DNA from: Nyssa sinensis
Lineage: Eukaryota; Streptophyta; Magnoliopsida; Cornales; Nyssaceae
Direction of reading: 5' to 3'
Assembly: GCA_008638375.1 (NCBI GenBank)
Contig: CM018036.1
Span: forward strand, 15,022,651 to 15,086,650
Length of the DNA: 64,000 nt
The notes under the pieces are model-generated. The model was not told where the DNA came from. It made no database searches and saw only the letters and a list, made by a program, of their open reading frames with translations. Numbering within the stretch: position 1 is the stretch's first letter; each line of letters starts with the position of its first letter. Below are positions 42,459 to 53,279 of the stretch, in pieces. The translations under genes were made by a program, and so were the position numbers.

Positions 42459-43669
42459 TTGAAAGAAGGAGAACTACCGAAGGATAAGAATCAAGCACGA
42501 CGTATATGGATCAGAGCAGCACGGTACCTCATTTTAAACAAAAAACTCTACCGTAGATCCTATACCCAACCGCTTCTGAGATGTTTATCCCCAACAGAGT
42601 CAGAATATGTGTTAGCCGAAATCCATGAAGGTATATCCGGGAATCACAACGATGGAAGGACTATCTCCCACCAAGCTCTTACTCAAGGCTATTATTGGCC
42701 CGGTATGTTCAGCAATGCTAAAGATTATGTGAGAAAATGTGATAAATGTCAACGCTTTACTTCCTACCAACATCAGCCACATCAACAGCTCATTTCTATC
42801 TCCAGCCCATGGCCTTTTGTCCAATGGGGGATGGATATAGTAGGTCCCTTACCAAGGCCCCCTAGAGCCGAAAATATCTTCTTGTTGTTATTGATTACTT
42901 CTCAAAATAGGCAGAAGCGGAGTCGTTGACTCACATTACCGAGGTTGAGGTAAAAAATTTTACATGGAAAAATATCGTATGCAGGTTTGGTATACCGCGA
43001 GTCATCATCTCGGACAACGATACCTAGTTTTCTAGAAAAATATTTGGCAAATTCTGTGCTGATCTACATATCAGCCATCATTTTTCCTTGCCAGGACATC
43101 CTTAAGCGAATGGACAAGCCGAGGTTACCAATCGTACGATCATCGACGCCATCAAGAAGAGATTAGAAAAAGCCAAAGGCAGATGGGTCGAAGAGCTTCC
43201 TAGAGTACTTTGGGCCTACTGAACTACAAGAAGAACATCAACGTCTGAAACACCGTTCTCACTTGCTTATGGTACCGAAGCGGTAATTCCGGTAGAGATC
43301 GATATGCCCACTCTAAGGACGAAAACCTTCGACCAAGAGGCCAATGATCTCCAATTAACAGAAAACCTCGACTTACTATAAGGAAAAAGAAAACAAGCTG
43401 CGATTACAACAGCAGAATATCAACGACGAGTGGCCAATAGTTTCAATCAAGGAATGAAGCCCGTAAATTTACAACTCGGTGACTATGTTCTCAGAAGAAT
43501 ATTTCCTAACATGAAAGATCCCACTATGGGAAAGCTTTCCCCAAACTGGGAGGGGCCCTATAAAATCATCAAGATTATCAGGCCTATGACTTATTGGTTG
43601 GAGGATACGTCAGGAAAACCCATTCCTCGACCATGGAATATCGAGCGTCTAAGGAAGTATTATCAATAA
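42459..43669 (+). pseudogene. integrase of element B (stops)
   Basis: Zinc-binding HHCC region complete: HEGISGNHNDGRTISHQAL, YYWPGMFSNAKDYVRKCDKC. The core follows: MDIVGPLPRPP, then VIISDNDT with a stop where A has DNGTQF, and ANGQAEVTNRTIID with its Glu. The C-terminal part is intact from 43,430: LGDYVLRRIFPNMKDPTMG, NWEGPYKIIKIIRPMTYWLE, ending YYQ and a stop at 43,669. About five stops and one frameshift (near 42,895) inactivate it. Confidence 0.9.
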
Positions 43670-44268
43670 AACTTCCCTCTGTTATGAAAGCCATATTTTG
43701 TGTATACAGATGTTCCGACATTGGACTATCTAAACAGGGCCCCTATAAGCAATAGTGCTATAGGTAAAGATCCAAATACGATGTATCGGTCTTTGAACTG
43801 ATCTATCCAAACAAGTATCTCTACAAACAAAGATACTATACATCTACGACAACGCGTTCAGTACACCAACCTCAAAAAAATCTAGAGCTGAAGCGGCTAA
43901 AATGCAAAGTCACTTCCCGGATTGGAAGCCCAGTCAAAAAACTCATCTTGCTATGAAAGGTGATTACCTCGGACAAATCTATTTTTTCAATGATTATCGC
44001 CTCGGTATCCAGGTCAGTCTCGTGCTTACATCTTAGTGAATTTATTCTTATCATAAGTATTTTTATCACTAACAGTTATAATCAAAGCCAGAGCAACAAA
44101 AATTCTCTTAAACAAATTACGCAAGGCACAAAACTTGACTAAAACAAAAAAATTCTTTGCATCAAATATTTTGGCTCTATATCTTGAAATATCAATAAAA
44201 ATAAAAAATTGTTTAAATAAAAATGCCCCAAAAAAGACAAGATTTACAAGCCAAAAACGATACATAAA
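43670..44268. other. spacer between pol and antisense gene, element B
   Basis: No tandem array. A short hairpin-like TATAAGCAATAGTGCTATA occurs near 43,745. No gene seen. Confidence 0.5.
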
Positions 44269-46290
44269 CTACTTTGGTTTTACTGGGGGAATGGAAGAAA
44301 TAGGCACGGCATCTTCAACCACTTGATCTTGGGCTGGTTGCTCAGGAGAATTCGGTACAGATGCCTCTACCACCACCTCTTCCAATTTCGAGACATCTAG
44401 AGCTGGATACAGCTTCTGAATCTTCTTTCTGTATAGAAGATAGCCAGAATCCATAAGCTCTCTTCCCATGAAATGAACCAGCTCCATCATCCCCGCCTTA
44501 GTAGCTGCCTTAGCTTCTTCAATTTTCTTGACCTTGGCAGCCTCGGCTTCCTTAAACTTTTTCTTTAAATCGTTCAAACTCTGACGGTATTTGTCCCTTT
44601 GACTAAGCATGGCATCTCTGGTCTATGACACCTGTATATACTTTGTCTGGAGGGCTTCATATTGAGTCTCCAAGGCATTGATTTTGCTTTGGGACATTGC
44701 CAGCTCGGAATGTGCCACAGTTAGGTCAGACTGGGCTGCCTTGACGTCTGACTGAGCCATTTTTAATTCAGCTTGAGTCCTTTTTAGTTCTGCTTAAAGG
44801 CTACTCAGCTTCTCGGCTTGATCAAATCGGTCCATAAGAAGTCCCATGGCTCGGAGACCCTATAAACAAAAAGCAATCAAATTCAATACAAGGAAAAACT
44901 GTTTATGTATATTTGTAAAAATAAAAATCTTACCCTTGCATGGGCCGTCATCATATCACCAATGACCTGCCTTGAACTCTGGCCCTAAAAACCAGGAGGA
45001 AGCCCCGCCTTAAGAGCTAACTTCATAGCCTCGATACCCGACGGTGCATCGGCAGGAATGATCAAAGTTGGGCTTGGACCCTCTTGAGAAGCCGTCTGGA
45101 CAGAAGGGTCAGAGGTCTGGTTTGCCGAGGTAGCCCCGACTTCAGCCGACAGCGGAATATCAGCGTAAGGGGCCTCGGTGGTCCCCTGTGTTGCTACCTC
45201 GGAGGCTCTTTGTGTTGGTACCTCGGAGGCTCCACGAGCAGCTCTAGGTATCATCCTCCTTTTCTTCTGCACTGGTGGAGGAACGGTTGACGAAGATGGT
45301 CCTTCAATAGGATTTGGTGCCGCTGAAGAGGCTACTCCCCCGGTTTTCGCTTTAACTTGGGGCACATATCCAGCGATTATCGATTTCTTTACCGATGTCG
45401 CGTCTTCTTTCGTTAAACCGGACGCCATTAAGTTCTCGGGGGACAGGATGCTATAATGAGGTCGAAGGACGGGCTGTAGAAGTCGGTGATATCTCTCTTC
45501 AATCTCAGGAGTGAAAGCCGCCCTCCTCCACTTCCTTGGATCTGCAAAATAAATATAATGAACATATAATTAAAACATAAGAGGGGGATAGAATACGCAA
45601 AAACCTTACACCGACCTCAGATCTGAATGCTTACCCTTTGGGCCGGTATGCCGAGGAAAAACACTTGTGTGATTTTCATAATCTTCTCGCTCCCAGCCAC
45701 CCCCCACAAAAAAAATACCATTTCTTCCATGTCTTATTGGAAGATGGTACCGAGGTCAGAGGTCTAAACCTCTGATCAAAACATATGTAAAACAACTCCT
45801 CCTAACTAAGATATTTTATCTCCATCTGACTTCGGATAAGGTCCAAATCTACTTGAACCTCATGTAGGTGACCTAAAACTATGATGGCCAACAGTTGCCT
45901 CCAATTGTTTACATTCAACTCGGCCGGACAGATGTTGAACCATGTAAAAAATTCAATAAAAATAAGGTGGAAAGGGAACTGAACACCTAAATCGAACCAT
46001 TCTAAATAAGCGTAGATCTCACCCCTTCTAATGTCAGAGGGGCGATTTGAAGACTTAGGAACCCTACAGGATACATTCTTCAGAAACTTAAATTGTTTCC
46101 TAATAGCTTTTAACATTTCCTTCGTAATAGCACTTTCTCCTTCTTCTCTCTGAGACGTACCAGCCTCCTTATCACTTGGCCCCGAAACAGATTCAAACGA
46201 AGAAGAAGAAGAACGAGACGAAGAGGAAAAACCATCCCCACTAATCGTTTCTAAATCAACCTTAACTTCCTTTCTGTCGGAATTCGTCAT
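44269..46290 (-). pseudogene. antisense gene of element B: gypsy-type transposon domain plus coiled coil, three exons
   Basis: Exons proposed at 46290-45635 (ATG, MTNSDRKEVKVDLE), 45541-44934 and 44859-44269, with GT-AG borders. Exon 1: Ser-rich start, SCRVPKSSNRPSDIRRGEIY, YLEWFDLGVQFPF, CPAELNVNNWRQLLAIIVLG, then after a frameshift FVGGGWERED. Exon 2: FTPEIEERYHRLL, YSILSPENLMASGL, then a Ser/Thr/Pro-rich linker with KKRRM. Exon 3: long coiled coil (LNDLKKKFKEAEAAKVKKIE) and a tail YPALDVSKLEEVVVEA. Domains and intron positions match the element A copy. A stop near 45,802 and two further stops show decay. Function unknown. Confidence 0.82.
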
Positions 46291-46527
46291 GGTTGATAGT
46301 AGGGTTCGGAGAAAATACGAAAAGGAAAGTGAAGAAGAAGAATGAAACAAACGCAGAAATGCAAAGAAACCAGAAATTACCAGAAATGGAAGCTAGAACT
46401 CAGATTATGATAGCCGGAATCCCTCAAAATGATCGTCCAAAATTGCACTCCTTGCCAAGAGAAACACTCAAGCACAAGTTTGAAAATAGTTGAAATGGCA
46501 AACGGATTTCAAAACTCCGCCTTCCAC

Positions 46528-46535
46528 TATTTATA
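46528..46535 (-). promoter_or_regulatory. TATA box of the antisense gene, element B
   Basis: TATATAAATAG on the minus strand, about 240 bases before the antisense ATG at 46,290, outside the LTR. The octamer TATAAATA is shared with element A. Confidence 0.6.
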
Positions 46536-46776
46536 TAAAATTCGCATTTACTATCTCGATATATAAAATGACTGTATATAAATTATCTGGAGAAACACAT
46601 AAACGGCTACTGCAATCATGGCCTCGATCACCCAAAATGTCATAAACGCGCGTGGTGATAAATATGCCGACTGTCACCTCTTTGGAATAGGGAAACCACG
46701 CGTGCAGTTAATAACGCCACGTGATCCTGTAAAAACCCTAACCTAAGTTCTAAACACATGCTCAGAACTAAGGCTT

Positions 46777-46785
46777 AGGGGGGAG
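46777..46785 (+). other. polypurine tract of element B
   Basis: AGGGGGGAG just before the 3' LTR. Confidence 0.8.
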
Positions 46786-46789
46786 TAGC

Positions 46790-47379
46790 TGATACGCCAA
46801 AAATATCCCAACCAACCAGAACAGGACATGTGTCTAAACTCATTCTGTGAATTCGTAAGACGAATTAATCAGTCAAACTGACTTCGGTAAGGGGTCCATG
46901 AATCATGGTAACCTGGTGTACCGATCTCATTCCCACCACCTCGGTCTACCGACTTCATAGTAATAAAACGGATACAGACAAGAAATAATATCACATGTAA
47001 TTATGACGAAACTGTCGCCTTCTGACACACGGCACACTCTAGTCCTGCAAAAGACGGAAAGGGTTTCTAGCCCTACATAATCAGCATGGCCGGTGGCAAC
47101 TATGACGTGTGTAATCATGATGAAATAGTTTCACCGCTTGACCTGAGATTTGATATTTCTTACAGTTTATAAATACAAAGGGAAGGTACGTAAAAAGGGG
47201 AGGTTCTTTGAATTATCTAAATATTTATTATCTGAGAATATACACTTCTATCTTCTCTAACTTAACCATCGGAGTGGCTACCACCGGAGCCCTCCCCGGT
47301 GGCAATCTAACTCTTCTTGATTCAGGATATACAGCGAAGAAAGATTCAGGCTCTGACGAAGTCGAAAACTGTAACATCA
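46790..47379 (+). repeat. 3' LTR of element B
   Basis: TGATACGCCAAAAATATCCC to CTGTAACATCA, then TGTAT. About 20 substitutions and two small indels against the 5' copy. Confidence 0.95.
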
Positions 47380-48417
47380 TGTATATATATATATATAATT
47401 GTATGTCACTGCCTTTACCCTATTTTCTTAATCATTAAGAATGGTTGGCTGCATGTATTTACTTAGAGGGTCTTTGGTCCAATGGGGTGGAAACACCTCA
47501 TGCTTCCTTATCTTACTTAATTCCACACACACATACACATACTCACATGCTCTCTTACACACTTTCGTACACATGTATATACATATTTTGGTATATCACC
47601 ATGTATATACATATATATATATATATCTTTGTATCTATTACTATATATAAATATGAAGGTTTCGTAGTTGTTCGTTGACATGCTTGCTTTTATAAACTAC
47701 AAACAATAGTGGTTTTTTAGTTCCCTTTTCTTAGTGATAAATGGGTACACGAGATGAAATCAACATAAGAAATAAGATGAGTTTCCACTGTCCTCTTGCG
47801 TATTGGAAAGATATGTTTTCATAGAAATAAAAGAGGGAGGCCCACCAATGTTGCTTTGTCTCCATTGAGAAAGTGAAATAAAAAATAAAAAATAAAAAAA
47901 GTGGTCCATTCATCAACAAAGTAAAGTTATATGTAAAATAAAAAAAAAATGCTAGTATTAATTGCAAGTAACTATTATTCATAATTTGATTGATATATGC
48001 AGCGTACATGTGATATTGATACGTGAAATATATTCATTAATTAAATTGCGAGTAATCGTTACTTGCAACTGATGTGAACATTTTTAACGAAAAAGTAAGA
48101 GAAAGGTGGGCCATAGCCCCTAGGTGCTCGGGCAGTGTAGCACCCTGATCAAAGTGTATTTAAAACCGACTTAAGATGATATCAGACTAGTGGGCACAGG
48201 AATAAGAAGAAGTTAGACAAATTTTCTATTTTATTTACGAGGATTGCCACTTTTCTTTGATTAGTTGGTGCAGTCGGCCACCCCTTGCATCGTCTATTAA
48301 TCTTATCCATTTTTCAGTCGTATGTCTTTGCTGATGAAATTTCCACATAACTTTGATTGGTTGTATGATTGGTTATCACTTGCGTCTTTTCCACACCACC
48401 TCTTGCCCTTTTTCGTT
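47380..48417. other. AT-rich spacer with TA and CA/TA microsatellites
   Basis: No gene recognised. May include the remainder of the inverted LTR-like block that element B split, but no boundary could be drawn. Confidence 0.4.
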
Positions 48418-49678
48418 CTACAAATGCACTGGGGATAAACCGGTTGTTGTTGATTTCTTCGCCCCTGGCTTCGGAGGTTGCAAAGCTCTTCATCCCAAGG
48501 TATTAAACTCCCATCTTTTTCTAATTTCTTTACAGTTACAACTACATGTCTCAACCCTTTTATAATTATCATTCCTGTTTCTTTTCTTAATTGATATTTT
48601 GTTTGAAAAGCGTAGAAGAAATAACAGAGTGAAATGGAAAAAAAAAGAAGCTTTCTTAGCAACATGATGTTGTTTCTTAAACTTGAAATTATGCATTAAT
48701 GAGGATGTCTTGTGTTAGATAGGGCTTCAGATATGTCAATTGGCAGGGATGAATCCAGATGTGCAGTTCCTGTAAATGAATTATGAGTAGAACAAGTATA
48801 GGTGTTATGCCTTAACATTCATTTCCTCCCATTCTTCCATTACTATAGAGGGGCTCATGGTGACCTTTGTCGCTTTAGTTGCACCAATGCAACGATTAGT
48901 TTTCACCTTCCTCTCTTCTTTTGTCGATCACCTATTTCTTTTGTTTTTCACATTTTGCTGGAAATTGAGTTTCTACTCGGGCCACTATGTTTTCCATTGT
49001 TAGATCCATGTTACCTTTTTTTTTTTTTTTTTTTTTGCTTTTGATCTAATATGAGTATTATTTCCTCTCAGAAACTGGTTGATTGATTGAATATTAGTTA
49101 GATTTAAATGGTTGTTGTATAACATTGTTTTGTAAAAATTAAAAATAATAATAATAATTCAACAAGAAAGTTATGGTTCATATAATGTTCAGTTGAATTT
49201 CTCTAAAAGCCGTTGTCTTACCCAACTGTTTGATTATACTACCTGTTACTTGATATTGTGCATTGACCACTCATTACTTGTAAGATTTGTTTGTGCCATT
49301 TTTTTTCCTGTCAGTGTTTTAAATGATGATGATGATGATTAAATCATAGATCAAGTAATTCAAAGATGCATTAACAAAGCACAGCTCGGATCGTTACAGT
49401 CTAGGGCCACCAAAAGGGTTGGAGGAAAAAGAGTTGTTTGCACTATCTGCCAACAAAGATCTATCCTTCAACTACACACCAAAACTAAAGCAACCAATGC
49501 CTCTTCCTACACCAAAAAAGATTTTGGTAGAAGAATCTACAGTGGCAGCATCTTATTCAAACTCTGGGTCTGTTGTTCCTCTTCCTCTTCTAGTTCCAGT
49601 TCATTTTCCTCTACGACTAAAGACAATATAGGTAGCTCAAGACTCCGGTTAGAAACTTTGGTGTCCTCTGGAAGATGA
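48418..49678 (+). pseudogene. ACHT-type chloroplast thioredoxin pseudogene
   Basis: Plant atypical Cys/His-rich thioredoxins carry a CGGC redox site. Here the first exon reads GDKPVVVDFFAPGFGGCKALHPK with a GT donor after it (48,500), so the first redox Cys has become Phe (FGGC). Exon 2 (48,737 onward) reads ICQLAGMNPDVQFL, then stops and a frameshift before CLNIHFLPFFHYYRGAHGD and SCTNATI. The last exon (about 49,345-49,678) reads GPPKGLEEKELFALSANKDL and SFNYTPKLKQPMPLPTP, and ends in another frame with TLVSSGR and a stop. A 2-base insertion precedes the GDKP segment, and no transit-peptide exon was found. Introns are kept, so this is a duplicated rather than retrocopied pseudogene. Confidence 0.85.
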
Positions 49679-51239
49679 TTCAATTTGTCACTGCTGCTAG
49701 ACGGTGTCGAGTCCTCCTTATCAAGTTGTTAACCAATCTATTGAGTTATATTATTTATGGAGACTTGATGAGGTGTGATAATGTTTTGATTTTTATATAT
49801 GAACATCTATATCTATGTGTGTGTATATATTCATTAGTGTGCGTGGCGGTGAAAATGAATGATACAGGGACTTGGCTACATCGTACCTAAGCAAGAAAAA
49901 AGATAAAATAAGAGTCCATGAGTTGGTGTTGTTAACCATTGCTTATAATGTAAAATGTATAACATACTTTGGGTTAGCACATGCATAACATGTACATGTA
50001 ACTAGTATATATAAAAGCGAATGTTTAGTCCTAGGTTTTCTCCACCTACTTGTTTATTCTGAAATGGGTTTTGCAGCTAATCGTATTCTATGATATTGGC
50101 TTTCGTTGGTAGGCCCCACAATGGTTTCATAACAAAACAGAGGTGCCAAATGAACACATTAAAAATAGTTTTTGATGCCATACATTTTCTATGGTCTCGG
50201 CTTTCGTCACAAGCACCTGGTGGATGGTGAACCCCATAATGCGTCCCGCAAAGTATGGCTGACAACTTCTTTGGAGATGAGTAAGAAAATGGCGCCCACT
50301 AACTTTTGATATAATTTTTCGACTGCAACATCCTTTACCATTAGTAAAACGAGGCTGACAACCTCGCCTGTGGGTCCAGTATTAAGCTTATATATTTCTT
50401 TTTTATTATTTTTTATTTTTCAACAATTATGTTAGAGTACCACCTGTTTCGGCTGAGGTTTATTAGCAAAGCTTCTATTTTCTTCTTTTTTATATATATA
50501 ATTCTCCAAATTAAGGCTGTGGCATTGCACCAGGAACTTGCTTCTTCGGATGAGCGGTGGTCATTAATTCCGTCTAGCCGTGGCCAAAGAGTTTAGATTC
50601 TTCTTTAATTAGTGGATGTGGACGGTAGGTTGGCATTTTCTCTCATATCATTTTTCAGATATGAAGGTCGACATCTTGTTATAAAAAATGCATACGCTAA
50701 ACAAATCATTCAAACCGCCTCACTCTTCTTTTACTCAATTATTCTTAACATCTTTCTTATTATTTTGTTCTATTGGTCGTTTTTTCTCAAAATTTTCCTC
50801 TAAAACTTTAGTTAATGTTGCCAGTATTTGAAGCCCCAACTTCAAGTTCAATCGAAGATGGCCTTCAACAATTAAAGAAAGTTTCTTCGAATCAAACCTG
50901 CAACTCAGGGTAAAAGTTCAGTCTTCGAAATAAAATTCTTGATTTGATTCTTTAGATTTGGAGACTTTGGTTAGTTATAATTCAAGGTTGCTATCATCGA
51001 TGGTCGTTCAAGTATTGCTGCATCTCGCAAGTTTTGTCCACTTGTTGTATTTGTCGATGATCCCTCCCTTATTATGTCGCAACTGAATTTTAGGTTTGTT
51101 CAATTTTGTTTATCTAATTTCTTTGCGAATAAAAAATTGACGTGTTCTTTTTTTCTTATTTCTAATCAATACAGGGCTACCAAGATCAGTCATTTCATTT
51201 TTTTTTGTTCTTATATTTTTTGCTATAATTTGAAACGAG
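49679..51239. other. no gene recognised
   Basis: AT-rich spacer. Two weakly similar stretches (TTCTATGATATTGGCTTTCG at about 50,087 and TTCTATGGTCTCGGCTTTCG at about 50,187) suggest a degenerate local duplication. Confidence 0.4.
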
Positions 51240-51850
51240 TTAGAGCAACTCAAGGGGGAGTTGTATCAGGGGTGGCAAATGCTCAACTGTTGGTAACTGT
51301 CGAAATGCCACCCCAAATTCAAAAATCTTCACTCTAACGGGGGTGGCATCAAGCGTTGAAAAATGCAAACTCTGGTCTTGGGAGTGGCAATTTTACAAAC
51401 CCTGGAGAGAGAAAAGAAGAGTTTGCAAAGAGCCGTTCTGGCGCAAAGAGCCATTCTGGCACAAATTTCAAATTTCACTATTCCTCTCAACGGCTCTATT
51501 CAACCAATATTCAACCCAAAAATTCTTAATAAATACAGAGTAAAACAGAGATTTTGAAAGAGAAACTTACAGATTTTGCCGGAAAAGTTTGCCGTGAAAT
51601 CGCTTACCGTCAATTGCCGTGAATATCGCTGTATTGTAAGTTTCCTGCTCCTCCTGATTTTTCTTCAAACCTCATGGTTGATAATAGGCAGATCTGAAAA
51701 AGGAGGTACAGAGAGAGGAAAAGGGAAAGAGGTACAGAGGAGAAGGAGAAGAAGGAAGAGGTGCAAGCGGGAGAAAGAAACTCTCTAGCACGGGGGGAAA
51801 AAACCAGAGAAACTTCTCTGTGCCTTTTTTCCCTATACATATATTCAATG

Positions 51851-51856
<6 letters not shown>

Positions 51857-51902
<46 letters not shown>
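51857..51902. repeat. (CT)n(TA)n microsatellite
   Basis: Simple repeat near the left end of the Harbinger element. Confidence 0.9.
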
Positions 51903-51903
<1 letters not shown>

Positions 51904-51939
51904 AATTGATTTTAATTTAAAATAAATATTTTTATTTTA

Positions 51940-52560
51940 GTTAATTGTTAGAATTTAAATTAAATTAATTTTTGTAATTTAAATTGAATGTTTTAATTTT
52001 AGGTTTATTTATTTATTTTTGTTAATTTAGGGTGAGTTTATTTATTTAGCTAATTTTTATAATTGAAGAAGGTTGAAATATTTTTGTTAATTGTTTTTTA
52101 GAATTTAAATTGGTTTTTAAATTAAATTAATTTTTGTAATTTAAATTGAATGTTTTAATTTTAGTTTATTTATTTATTTTTGTTAAATTAGGATGAATTT
52201 ATTTATTTAGCTAATTTTTATAATTGAAGAAGGTTGAAATATTTTAGTTAATTGTTATTTAGATTTTAAATTGGTTTTTTAATTAATTTAATTTCTGTAA
52301 TTTAAATTGAATGTTTTAATTTTAGCTAATTTTTATAATTGAAGAATTTTTTCTATTTTAGTTAATTGTTATTTAGAATTTAAATTACTTTTTTAATTAA
52401 ATTAATTTTGTAATTTAATTTTAGTTTATTTTTTTATTTTTGTTAATTTAGGGTGAATTCATTTATTTAGTTAATTTTTTTAATTTATAATTTTTTTTAA
52501 TTAAGGGTGATTTTATTTATTTTGTAATTGATTATTTTATGCTCATTCTTTAAATTGATT
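51940..52560 (+). repeat. AT-rich tandem repeat, about 161-bp period
   Basis: AAATTGAATGTTTTAATTTTAG recurs at 51,981, 52,143 and 52,304, with TTTATTTATTTAGCTAATTT in each unit; a fourth copy is partial. It lies just before the second ORF, ending at TTTTTTTGTAG, a plausible intron acceptor directly before ATG. The shorter Harbinger copy has a reduced version. Confidence 0.75.
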
Positions 52561-52580
52561 ATAATTTTTTTTTTTTGTAG

Positions 52581-53021
52581 ATGGATTCGCAATTTAACGG
52601 TTTTTTCACTGATTTGCTTATGAACTGACACCGATTGATATGATGATGCTATACAGACCATGTAATAACCCGAATTTTTTTTTTTAAATATAAAATTTTC
52701 TTGATTATTAAATAATTTTATTATTATTAAAATGGATGAATGTATGTATGTATGTATATTTGGTGTATTGTATATGTATATGTATATTGTGTAAAGTGTT
52801 GGATATATGTATATTTAAGAATATTTAAATATGTATGTGAATATTATATATGTATATTATATATATATGTATACATACATATATGTAGCTGTGTGTGTGG
52901 TGTGAGTGCACTGCCGTGTGTGTGAGTTGAGTATTGCACACTCAAGGAGACATGGTGCGGCTGACAGTAGATATTAGAGGGGTGGAGGATTGTGGCTGTG
53001 TGAGTGAGTTTAAATATAATG

Positions 53022-53063
<42 letters not shown>

Positions 53064-53231
53064 ACCAACTTTGCAAGTAATGCATTAAATGCATTGCTGT
53101 AGGGACAAGAAGAAAGCTGAATGGGGGAGTGGGAGGTCAGAAAAAGAGGCTGTTACAGAGGTTGGTGTGTGAATATATGTGTATAGATATCGGTTGGGTT
53201 AGAGAGAGAAAGAAGGATCAAAGAGCAGAAA

Positions 53232-53279
<48 letters not shown>

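Larger units (their letters stand above)
37564..47379 (+). mobile_element. Tat-type Ty3/Gypsy LTR retrotransposon, element B (9.8 kb, defective)
   Basis: LTRs of about 590 bp, target duplication TGTAT at 37,559-37,563 and 47,380-47,384, the same PBS as element A, and gag, a protease remnant, RT, RNase H, second RNase H and integrase in order, then an antisense gene before the 3' LTR. It differs from A in lacking the hairpin repeat array and the 24.5-26.4 kb segment, and in a deletion removing the protease active site. About 20 LTR differences by hand (near 3.5%) suggest a younger insertion than A. Confidence 0.95.

Noticed and set aside
51940..52560. Link between the 161-bp AT repeat of the Harbinger element and the 160-bp CACTA repeat
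   Set aside because: The sequences are unrelated; similar period is coincidence.
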